Shown here in pieces: positions 7,763 through 14,400 of a DNA stretch of 32,848 nt; position 1 is the stretch's first letter; the number at the start of each line of letters is the position of its first letter. Location: IMG/VR virus record IMGVR_UViG_3300022686_000019, positions 1 to 32,848 of that record. One strand, written 5' to 3'. The notes beneath the pieces were generated by a model, which saw only the letters and a program-made list of their open reading frames with translations, searched no databases and was not told where the DNA came from. Source of the stretch: a virus. The position numbers and the translations under genes were made by a program.

Positions 7763-9736
7763 GTGGATTACACTGTAATTATACCATATTATAATGGTTA
7801 TGATACATTACCTAAATTAGTGGAAACATTACCAACTAATGTCCCTATTGTGGTGGTTAACGATAAGAGCGAGCAACCAGTGCCTGATAGTGTGGTTGAT
7901 GACGAACGAGTCAAGATTCTGGACATACCGGAAAAAGGATATTTCACAGGTGCGGTGAATTGGGGTATGCGCAATACCACTACTGATGTATTGATCCTTA
8001 ACCAGGATGTTTGGTTTGAATCTGATGTATGGCAAACTACGTTGGTAGAATCTCTAGCACTTGGCAGCCCTATGATTGGAGAAGGTATAATGGGCACGCA
8101 CCCAGCTTGGCCAAAAGGTTACATTCAAGGTACGTTCATGTATGTGACCCGTAAAGCCATTGAAGGTGCTGGTTATATGGATGCTGGTTTGTACCCTCTT
8201 TGGGGAAGTACATGCGATTACCAATTAAGGGTTTGCCGTAGCAGCAAGATTAGTGGACTACCTACAGTCTTGGACGTTATACCAGGTATGAAGCATAGAG
8301 ATGGTATAGGGCAACGATATGGTGATGCTATTAATAGCATATTGCGTAAAGAACCAAAACGCAGACGGGAATTCATACGCACACCACCCGAAATATCCAT
8401 AATAGTGCCTTGTCGTAATTATGGACGCTATTTATACGAGTGCCTAAATAGCATATTCGATCAAACCCTACAATCAACTGAGGTTATTGTAGTGGATGAT
8501 TATTCTGAAGATGAAACACCGCAAATTATGAATGACCAGAACTGGTCTTGGTTAGGCGTGAAGTACCATAGAACGCCTAACCAACTTGGAACGGCTGCTG
8601 CCATAAATATAGGCATTAAGGCATCGCATGGGCGCATAATCACCATTCTGTCGGCTGACGATAAGATGGAGTCAAGGCGATTGTATAGGATGTATGATGC
8701 GTTGCAAATAGCACCCCCAAAAACGTTCGTATATGATGACATCATTGTGTTTGGGTCACGAGCATTATTAGACTTTCCCAATGATCCATTATATGGTAGC
8801 GATATGCGTATTCACACTATGCGAGATTGGAGTGTGCGCGATTTTTTGTATAAGAATGGCGCACATGCTGGTATAATGTATCCTAAGCAAGCTTGGGTGG
8901 ATGCTGGTGGCTATCCTGAAGAATTTAATAATGGTCGTGAAGATTGGGCGTTCAACATAGCATTGATAAATGCAGAGTGGAGAGGATTCCACATTAATGA
9001 GCCTGGTTATATGTATAGGCGGGATGGGCAAAATAGGTCATTGTCCAATTCAACTAAAGTCACCAGGCAAGAATATTTGAGAAAATTATATAGACGGTTT
9101 CCCAATTTATATGCAATAGGAGATGTAAACATGGCTGGATGTAATGGATGCGGTGATAGTTCACCGCAATTACTTAGTAATAACAAATGGATAGGCGGCA
9201 TTAAGACTCTTGATGTGCCTGATGGTGATTGGGTGGAGTTGGAATACATCGGCCCATCTGCATTACCTCAAACCTATCAAGGTTTACGCACCTCGTATTA
9301 TTTTGGTGGTAAACGTGTATTTGGATTTGTCCAAGCAGAAGATGTCAAAGCATTATTGAGCAAACGCAGTAAAAATAATGAGTTATTATTTAGAATGCCA
9401 CAGCACCCTGGATCATCGCCAGCCGTTGAAGCTATTGACGATGAGTATGCAGACGATGCGTTGATGGATGAATTGGCTGATGATGCACTATTGGATGAAT
9501 CGGAATCTGATAGTGAGTTAGCTCCAATCATCCTAACAGATTCAGTTGATGAACCGGAAAAAGGTACACTAGGACACCAGGTGATGTTTCCTTGGGAATA
9601 TACGGTTAAGGATTTGCGTGCGGTATACCCGCAACTTACTCCTGAGCAGGCGCAAGTTATGAGGTCACGGGAAAGTGATTCCAACCCGTTTAATTCCAGA
9701 GTTACTTTATTGGATGAGTTGAACCGTATAAAATAA
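7763..9736 (+). CDS. Two-domain family 2 glycosyltransferase fused to a C-terminal virion-type domain
   Basis: 657 residues from GTG 7763 (AGGAG 6 nt upstream). Domain 1 (about 1-205) is GT-A/GT2-like: VIIPYYNGYDTL, VVVNDKSEQ and LILNQDVWF as the metal/nucleotide site. Domain 2 (about 208-450) is a second GT2: ISIIVPCRNYGRYL, VIVVDDYSEDE, LSADD, and GGYPEEF-x3-GREDWAF with the catalytic-type ED. From residue 457 the protein changes character: a CNGCG pair, then DWVELEYIGP-x-TYQGLRT-x-YYFGG, an acidic linker, and a tail. This part looks like small stand-alone virion proteins and has its own SD and ATG (9131). It would transfer sugars in the infected cell; the acceptor (capsid, tail or host glycan) is unknown. 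The stop overlaps the next start (TAATG). Confidence 0.8.
   Translation: MDYTVIIPYYNGYDTLPKLVETLPTNVPIVVVNDKSEQPVPDSVVDDERVKILDIPEKGYFTGAVNWGMRNTTTDVLILNQDVWFESDVWQTTLVESLALGSPMIGEGIMGTHPAWPKGYIQGTFMYVTRKAIEGAGYMDAGLYPLWGSTCDYQLRVCRSSKISGLPTVLDVIPGMKHRDGIGQRYGDAINSILRKEPKRRREFIRTPPEISIIVPCRNYGRYLYECLNSIFDQTLQSTEVIVVDDYSEDETPQIMNDQNWSWLGVKYHRTPNQLGTAAAINIGIKASHGRIITILSADDKMESRRLYRMYDALQIAPPKTFVYDDIIVFGSRALLDFPNDPLYGSDMRIHTMRDWSVRDFLYKNGAHAGIMYPKQAWVDAGGYPEEFNNGREDWAFNIALINAEWRGFHINEPGYMYRRDGQNRSLSNSTKVTRQEYLRKLYRRFPNLYAIGDVNMAGCNGCGDSSPQLLSNNKWIGGIKTLDVPDGDWVELEYIGPSALPQTYQGLRTSYYFGGKRVFGFVQAEDVKALLSKRSKNNELLFRMPQHPGSSPAVEAIDDEYADDALMDELADDALLDESESDSELAPIILTDSVDEPEKGTLGHQVMFPWEYTVKDLRAVYPQLTPEQAQVMRSRESDSNPFNSRVTLLDELNRIK
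9118..9122 (+). promoter_or_regulatory. Internal ribosome binding site inside the glycosyltransferase gene
   Basis: AGGAG lies 8 nt before ATG 9131, which is in frame (codon 457) and falls precisely at the boundary between the second GT2 domain and the CNGCG domain. Confidence 0.6.
9131..9736 (+). CDS. Nested small protein (CNGCG / YIGP domain) from internal start
   Basis: The predicted 201-residue product starts MAGCNGCGDSSPQLL. It has a CxxC pair at its N-terminus, a compact beta-rich segment (DWVELEYIGPSALP, TYQGLRTSYYFGG, FGFVQAEDVKALL), an acidic low-complexity linker with a 9-residue repeat, and a C-terminal helix-rich tail. Small proteins with the Y-x-G-P...G...Y-x-F-G pattern occur as independent genes in phage head regions as far as I recall; the function is unknown to me. 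It could be made both as a fusion with the transferase and alone. That dual expression is inferred from the SD. Confidence 0.5.
   Translation: MAGCNGCGDSSPQLLSNNKWIGGIKTLDVPDGDWVELEYIGPSALPQTYQGLRTSYYFGGKRVFGFVQAEDVKALLSKRSKNNELLFRMPQHPGSSPAVEAIDDEYADDALMDELADDALLDESESDSELAPIILTDSVDEPEKGTLGHQVMFPWEYTVKDLRAVYPQLTPEQAQVMRSRESDSNPFNSRVTLLDELNRIK
9452..9505 (+). repeat. 27-bp imperfect tandem repeat in acidic linker
   Basis: Two 27-nt units (from 9452 and 9479) encode DDALMDELA and DDALLDESE. They lie in the acidic linker of the nested protein and suggest recent slippage or duplication. Confidence 0.55.
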
Positions 9737-10476
9737 TGGAACTTGATGTGACTGTTGTAATTCCCTGCTATAACTATGGACGCTATGTTGCTGATGCTGT
9801 TGCTAGTGTCTTACATCAGCCGGATGTGCCCAAGAGTGTTGTCATTGTTAATGATGGTTCAACTGATGATAATACTTGGAAGGTTTTGATTGACATAGCA
9901 AACACAATGAATCGAGTCACGGTCATTAGCTATCTCAACAGCAAAGGTACGGCATCAGCATTAAATTTGGGGATTGATTATGCTAAGACTGAGTACATAG
10001 CCATACTATCTGCTGATGACATGTTTGCGGATAGTAGGCTAACTACATTGCTGAGTTTCATGTCCACATTGTACCCTAAGCACTTTGTGTATGACGATCT
10101 CTGGATATTTGGTGGAGCAGCCGATACATACAAACTGGCTAGAATGGAACGCGATGGTGATGAGGACAAATTAGTGGCTAGATTACCTGTTTGGGATAGA
10201 TTATTGGTGATAGAAAAGCAATGCATACATGCAGGCTTGGTATACCCTAAGCAAGCTTGGACAGATGTTGGTGGTTATCCTGAAGAATTTGGAGATGGAC
10301 GTGAAGATTGGGCTTATGCGGTGGCATTGGGGGAAGCTGGCTGGATAGGTAGGAAATATCCAAGAGCGTTGTATAAATACCGTAGGCACGGTGCGAATAG
10401 GTCAGCATCCAATGTTGATCCACAATCAAAATTGAAATTCAGATTGAAAATAGCTAAGAGGTTTTCAAATGTATAA
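9736..10476 (+). CDS. Family 2 glycosyltransferase (paralogue of the preceding domain 2)
   Basis: 246 residues forming a single GT2 domain: VTVVIPCYNYGRYV, VIVNDGSTDDN, a DxD-type LSADD, and YPKQAW-x2-VGGYPEEF-x-DGREDWAYA. The C-terminus ends ALYKYRRHGANRSASN. The GGYPEEF/GREDWA block and its surrounding DNA closely match the second domain of the preceding protein (around 8878-8960 versus 10242-10320), so the two arose by tandem duplication. The start overlaps the previous stop by one base and has no separate SD, implying translational coupling. It presumably adds a further sugar to the same acceptor. Confidence 0.85.
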   Translation: MELDVTVVIPCYNYGRYVADAVASVLHQPDVPKSVVIVNDGSTDDNTWKVLIDIANTMNRVTVISYLNSKGTASALNLGIDYAKTEYIAILSADDMFADSRLTTLLSFMSTLYPKHFVYDDLWIFGGAADTYKLARMERDGDEDKLVARLPVWDRLLVIEKQCIHAGLVYPKQAWTDVGGYPEEFGDGREDWAYAVALGEAGWIGRKYPRALYKYRRHGANRSASNVDPQSKLKFRLKIAKRFSNV

Positions 10477-10786
10477 TAGCGATTTGGCTGAATTCATTAT
10501 GGTACTTCTAATTGTGTACCGTGTGACACGTTTCATTGTTGTGGATAATGGTCCATTTGATGTGTTCTTGCATATACGTTTATTTATGGGTGTATACGAC
10601 CATGATGAAAACGGTAAACGCCCTATGTTGGGTATATTGTTCGGATGTGGTTATTGCATGAGCACTTGGATTAGCGCATTTATGGCTGTACTTTTGGTAT
10701 TACTGCACAATGAATCTTTATTGATGATGATACCTGTTTGGTTGACGTTGTCGGGTGCTGTTACGTTATTATGGAGTGATGACTGA
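10469..10786 (+). CDS. Small membrane protein, DUF1360-like
   Basis: 105 residues. A hydrophobic N-terminal segment contains LIVYRVTRFIVVDNGPFD, followed by an FGCGYCMSTWISA motif and two C-terminal hydrophobic stretches (about 62-80 and 82-100). The YR-x-TR-x(2-4)-D ... C-x-YC-x-S-W pattern is that of the DUF1360 family of phage and bacterial membrane proteins, whose function is unknown. GAGG lies 7 nt before ATG 10469, and the gene overlaps the glycosyltransferase by 8 nt. Its place at the end of the sugar block could mean that it anchors those enzymes at the membrane, but that is only an inference. Confidence 0.65.
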   Translation: MYNSDLAEFIMVLLIVYRVTRFIVVDNGPFDVFLHIRLFMGVYDHDENGKRPMLGILFGCGYCMSTWISAFMAVLLVLLHNESLLMMIPVWLTLSGAVTLLWSDD

Positions 10787-11880
10787 TGGCAATAATACCA
10801 GTGCAGACTACGCTGAAAGAAGAATATAATAATTTGGCCGTACCATTACCTACTTATGCTGGTATAGTCCAAATATCCGAGTGCATGATTTGGGGCGTCA
10901 ACAATACCACTGATCCTGATCCAGGTTGCCGGCAACCGTGGTCTAAAATTAGTGTGGATTGGATGCAACGTTATTTAGGTGAGGCGCAACTTGAGATTGA
11001 AGATGTTATTGAGTTTCCATTAGTCGAGCGTTATTTTGATAATGAACAATACGTCATAGACCCAGACAAACCCAACAATAGAGTTATAGGCAATAGAGGG
11101 AAGATTCTACAAGTTGGTGTATTATCGACATCTGACGTGGCCATAAATTCAGCAGTTAACCATGCCAGCGATCCGGCAGTTATTGGTCCAGTAGCCACTA
11201 CTGTAACCGATATAAATGAGATTAGAGTGTATCATCCAGGCACTAATGTGGAAATTATACCATCAGAAGTGTCGATTGTTGGAGGCGCGGTCACTATATA
11301 CGTGCCTAGATGCCGTATGGTGACGGCAGCTGCGTATGCTACACAGCCCAAGGCTGGTATAGTATATGCTGCTATTTCTAATTTTGAATCTCAGGTTGAT
11401 ATCAAACGTGTGTATCACGATAATTCTACGAACGCCACACTGGTTTGGAGGCACCCTTGTAATACTTCGTGCTTAGCTAATGGGTGTAAGGAGTATACAC
11501 AATCAGCGTGCCTATACGTTCGTGACAATGAAAGTGGGACATTTGAGTGGGAACCCGCAACATACGTTGATGGTAATTGGGTGGGTGCTAATTATAAGTA
11601 TGATGATACACCTCAGTGGGTGCGCATAAACTACAGTGCAGGATTGGCAATGGCAAATTTCCAAGTTCAAGAGACAATAATCAGATTGGCTCACTCCAAG
11701 ATACCTGACGAATTTTGCTCTGCTTGCAGCACATGGGCCAACTACCACAAGCGTGATAATTTTAGGCCCAAGGTGATGACGCGTGAACGTTATAATTGCC
11801 CATTTGGGATGGTAGATGGTGCTTGGACTGCATGGATGTTTGCTCAGCGTATTAAGCAAGTAAGAGGTTATTCGTGGTAA
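10786..11880 (+). CDS. Putative head-tail connector (adaptor) protein
   Basis: 364 residues with an ATG overlapping the preceding stop (TGATG) and GGAG 9 nt upstream. Position suggests an adaptor that docks on the portal: it follows the capsid and sugar block and precedes a gp10-like protein. The N-terminal 75 residues are helix-prone, the middle is beta-rich, and a cluster of cysteines (CNTSCLANGCKEYTQSAC, about 226-243) and the ending ERYNCPFGMVDGAWTAWMFAQ are distinctive. I do not recognise a named family, so the role is inferred from gene order. Confidence 0.5.
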   Translation: MAIIPVQTTLKEEYNNLAVPLPTYAGIVQISECMIWGVNNTTDPDPGCRQPWSKISVDWMQRYLGEAQLEIEDVIEFPLVERYFDNEQYVIDPDKPNNRVIGNRGKILQVGVLSTSDVAINSAVNHASDPAVIGPVATTVTDINEIRVYHPGTNVEIIPSEVSIVGGAVTIYVPRCRMVTAAAYATQPKAGIVYAAISNFESQVDIKRVYHDNSTNATLVWRHPCNTSCLANGCKEYTQSACLYVRDNESGTFEWEPATYVDGNWVGANYKYDDTPQWVRINYSAGLAMANFQVQETIIRLAHSKIPDEFCSACSTWANYHKRDNFRPKVMTRERYNCPFGMVDGAWTAWMFAQRIKQVRGYSW

Positions 11881-12377
11881 CTAAATTCAGACCAATTAAA
11901 GCCAAGCCATTCAAGGCTGATGCTTTCAAAAGAGTGATGAGACCAAAAGCCCAAAAGATTAAAAACGGCATAAAGGCTGATTTTAATAGGGGCACCAGTA
12001 GTTGGGAGCATAAAGTCAAGTGGCGTGCTACAGTTAGCTTTGCTGCCAATGGTGGATTCACAATCATAGTCGATACTGATGATGAAATATACGGCTATGT
12101 GCATGATGGTACACCGCCACATGAGATTGCCCCAGTCAATTCTCCATATCTAATCTACTTGGAAGGGTACAATACCAAGACTGAGCCAGGTATAATAGAC
12201 TCAAGGTCAGGTGGTGCTTATGGTGATGAGATACGCAACCCTTACCCAGTTCAACACCCAGGTACAGAGGGAAGATTCTTCAACATATTGGTTAAAGAAC
12301 TTTGGGAATTACCATTTTATGATGAATTGAGGCAAGCTATGGATGAAGCAATCAGACAATCAGGCCACGAGTTTTAA
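11874..12377 (+). CDS. HK97 gp10-like neck/tail-completion protein
   Basis: 167 residues from GTG 11874 (GAGG 6 nt upstream), overlapping the preceding gene by 7 nt. The motif YVHDGTPPHEIAP, then YLIYL, then VQHPGTEGRFF near the C-terminus fits the G-T-x-P-H-x-I ... H-P-G-T pattern of the HK97 gp10 family, which joins head and tail. The N-terminus is very basic (KFRPIKAKPFKADAFKR). Gene order, between the connector and the tail-tube protein, agrees. Confidence 0.75.
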   Translation: MVTKFRPIKAKPFKADAFKRVMRPKAQKIKNGIKADFNRGTSSWEHKVKWRATVSFAANGGFTIIVDTDDEIYGYVHDGTPPHEIAPVNSPYLIYLEGYNTKTEPGIIDSRSGGAYGDEIRNPYPVQHPGTEGRFFNILVKELWELPFYDELRQAMDEAIRQSGHEF

Positions 12378-12391
12378 TTTGGAGGATATTT

Positions 12392-12526
12392 ATGAATAAC
12401 AAACCTGTGCAGATTACAGCCAATGGGCGTCCAGTCAGCTATATCAGACGCAACAGTAGATTCACCCTCATCAAATTGATAGATCGCATTATTGATTTCA
12501 TACGTTGGGTGGTGGCGGGGTTATGA
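12392..12526 (+). CDS. 44-aa conserved-looking small protein
   Basis: A short ORF with an excellent SD (GGAGG at 12381-12385) before ATG 12392, ending in an ATGA overlap with the next gene (12523-12526). The sequence opens MNNKPVQITANGRPVSYIRR and continues with a basic/aromatic segment ending FIRWVVAGL. The G-R-P...F/Y-x-R-x2-R pattern faintly recalls DUF6504-type small proteins, but at this length that is weak. It fills what would otherwise be a gap in a tightly packed operon, which supports its being a gene. Confidence 0.6.
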   Translation: MNNKPVQITANGRPVSYIRRNSRFTLIKLIDRIIDFIRWVVAGL

Positions 12527-12810
12527 AACTTAAGGTGCTACTTGAGCAAGGTCACACTAAGCTGGTCAAAGCCGGTAAGCGATTCTATTGGTTGCCTTTA
12601 TGGTCAGATGATATATCCAAGGGTGTGCCGTATAGTTTGCCTTGGAGTGATATAGTGCCGCAAAGTCTGGCTGACATCTTAATGAAGCGTGAGATATACA
12701 CTCTTGACGACCTTATTAGTCAACCAAAATTGGCCAACGTGACTATGAGTCAAGGGGTGGATTATTTTGGCCTTATATTAACAATCAAGGAGAGATACAA
12801 TGGCGAATGA
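12523..12810 (+). CDS. Hypothetical protein upstream of the tail-tube gene
   Basis: 95 residues starting MKLKVLLEQGHTKLVK, with its ATG overlapping the preceding stop (ATGA), so probably translationally coupled. It has a basic N-terminus, Trp-rich middle (FYWLPLWSDD) and helical C-terminus. Its position is that of a tail terminator, but it is shorter than usual for that role and no motif supports it. The end overlaps the tail-tube start by 11 nt. Confidence 0.6.
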   Translation: MKLKVLLEQGHTKLVKAGKRFYWLPLWSDDISKGVPYSLPWSDIVPQSLADILMKREIYTLDDLISQPKLANVTMSQGVDYFGLILTIKERYNGE

Positions 12811-14308
12811 AGAACTTATTACGCTGGACTCTGATGATTGGGTTGCGTTTGCCCAACCTGGCGGTCCAAACACTGCTGTGACTTACCTACGTTGCCATGA
12901 TGTGGGCGATATTAGCGAAACTTTGGGTGAGTTGAAGCTCAAGTTCAGGCCTGATCCCAATACACCAAAGCGTTACTTGAAAACAGGTATTGTGCGTGGT
13001 GAGCCTGGACTTGCTGAGGTAGAAATTACGGCATCAGTACGCAAAACTCGTGATATTCTTGAAGAGTATCTTAAGTGTGGTGGCCCACTATACTTCCACG
13101 ATGTGTGCGGAAAAAAGCAAATATTTGAAGAGTGGGATAGCCAAGCCATAATTTTGGATTATGCCATCCCCACAGAGCAAACAGCATCAAATATTGCCAA
13201 GAAAGTGCCCGGTGATAACGATGAATCTATGAACGCCTATTCGTTCGGGTCGCCAAACAAGTATTGGCCCTATAAACCCAAGGCAAGTAGGCTGACGGGT
13301 ATCACTGAAACGGCTGCTTTGAATGGTATTGACAATTGTAGCACGCAACGTTGCGCTGGTTATTGTGGCGGTGGTATTGACTTGGGTCAAGATTTGGTGG
13401 TTGCGGGTGATGCGGATGCGGCCAGCCCTGCTGATGTGGCTATTCCTTGGGACACTGCAGACGCAGGAGTCACATTCACGGAAGAATCCACCGCCCCATT
13501 TGGTGCTGGGGAGGATATTGCTGCCATTATCTGCTTAGATTTAGGTGGAGGTACTAAACGGCGCATTGCATTCAATGGTACATCTCAAGTTGGAGTGCCC
13601 GCCGAATCTGCGTATTCAGACGATGGTGGTGTGACCTGGACATCCGTTTCAATTGGGTCAACTAGTGCGCAATATGTGCTATCTGGTAAAGCTGTGACCT
13701 ACTTGGATGATGGTTCGGTCATTTGGGTTGTGACTACTGGTGGGTATGTTTATAAATCCACCAATAAGGGTGTATCCTACACCACGTTACATGCAGGCAC
13801 TTTGACTACTCAGAATCTATTCTCTATTAGTCGATACGGTCAAAATTTGCTCGTGGCCAGCGGTGCTGCTGATGCCTCTATTAAATCAACCGATGGGGGT
13901 AGATCGTGGAGTGCTATGTCTGCCACGGGTGGCGGTGGTACTCTCAACAGGATGTATGCTGTCACCAAGTTGCGTTACTTTGTGGGTGATAGTGCTGGCA
14001 ACCTGTATTTCACAGAAGATGGTGGCACTACGTGGTCCCTACGGCAAGCCTATGGTGGGTCCATTGCTGACGTAGTATTCACTACAGAATTGTTTGGCAT
14101 TATGTTACACAATAGTGCTGATCCTATTGGCACTGTGTACTATACTCGTAATGGTGGCTATTCTTGGTTAGGTCTAAATACTGACCCAAACGAAGGGTTG
14201 AACATGATTCTTATGCTCAGCCCAGATGAGGCTGTGGTAGTCGGTGAACCTATTACGGGTGGGTATGCTGTAATTTTGTTGGTTGCCCCTGATCCGTCTA
14301 TTGGGTAA
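12800..14308 (+). CDS. Major tail (tube) protein with C-terminal Asp-box beta-propeller
   Basis: 502 residues; AAGGAG lies 7 nt before ATG 12800. Residues 1 to about 190 are proposed as the tube domain: just upstream of chaperone and tape measure genes, with beta-rich sequence such as AEVEITASVRKTRDILEEYL. From about 200 onward the protein is a repeat domain with five Asp-box motifs (S/T-x-D/N-x-G-x-S/T-W/Y) at residues 273-280, 320-327, 363-370, 405-412 and 449-456. The spacing of 42-47 residues is that of sialidase/sortilin-type propeller blades. Such domains bind ligands or serve as structural scaffolds. In a tail-tube subunit the propellers would decorate the tail surface in many copies. 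Asp-box reading is strong; the tube assignment is from position. Confidence 0.7.
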   Translation: MANEELITLDSDDWVAFAQPGGPNTAVTYLRCHDVGDISETLGELKLKFRPDPNTPKRYLKTGIVRGEPGLAEVEITASVRKTRDILEEYLKCGGPLYFHDVCGKKQIFEEWDSQAIILDYAIPTEQTASNIAKKVPGDNDESMNAYSFGSPNKYWPYKPKASRLTGITETAALNGIDNCSTQRCAGYCGGGIDLGQDLVVAGDADAASPADVAIPWDTADAGVTFTEESTAPFGAGEDIAAIICLDLGGGTKRRIAFNGTSQVGVPAESAYSDDGGVTWTSVSIGSTSAQYVLSGKAVTYLDDGSVIWVVTTGGYVYKSTNKGVSYTTLHAGTLTTQNLFSISRYGQNLLVASGAADASIKSTDGGRSWSAMSATGGGGTLNRMYAVTKLRYFVGDSAGNLYFTEDGGTTWSLRQAYGGSIADVVFTTELFGIMLHNSADPIGTVYYTRNGGYSWLGLNTDPNEGLNMILMLSPDEAVVVGEPITGGYAVILLVAPDPSIG

Positions 14309-14316
14309 TGTAGCAT

Positions 14317-14363
14317 GCAGCAAATTAGTGTGTACTTTTACAAGGGACACACTAATTTGCTGC
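14317..14363 (+). terminator. Perfect 17-bp hairpin after the tail-tube gene
   Basis: Arms 14317-14333 and 14347-14363 are perfectly complementary over 17 bp (GCAGCAAATTAGTGTGT on the left) with a 13-nt loop. No U-run follows, so a classical intrinsic terminator is doubtful. It may terminate partially, block RNA decay or lower expression of downstream genes relative to the abundant tail-tube protein. Confidence 0.6.
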
Positions 14364-14379
14364 TAAATTTAGCAAATTA
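14353..14379 (+). promoter_or_regulatory. Alternative hairpin competing with the 17-bp hairpin
   Basis: TAATTTGCT (14353-14361) can pair with AGCAAATTA at 14371-14379 (9 bp, 9-nt loop). The same AGCAAATTA occurs at 14319-14327 in the left arm of the large hairpin. The central segment can therefore pair upstream or downstream, an attenuator-like layout just before the chaperone gene's SD (GAGGT). Confidence 0.45.
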
Positions 14380-14400
14380 AAACGTTTAAGTGAGGTAACT

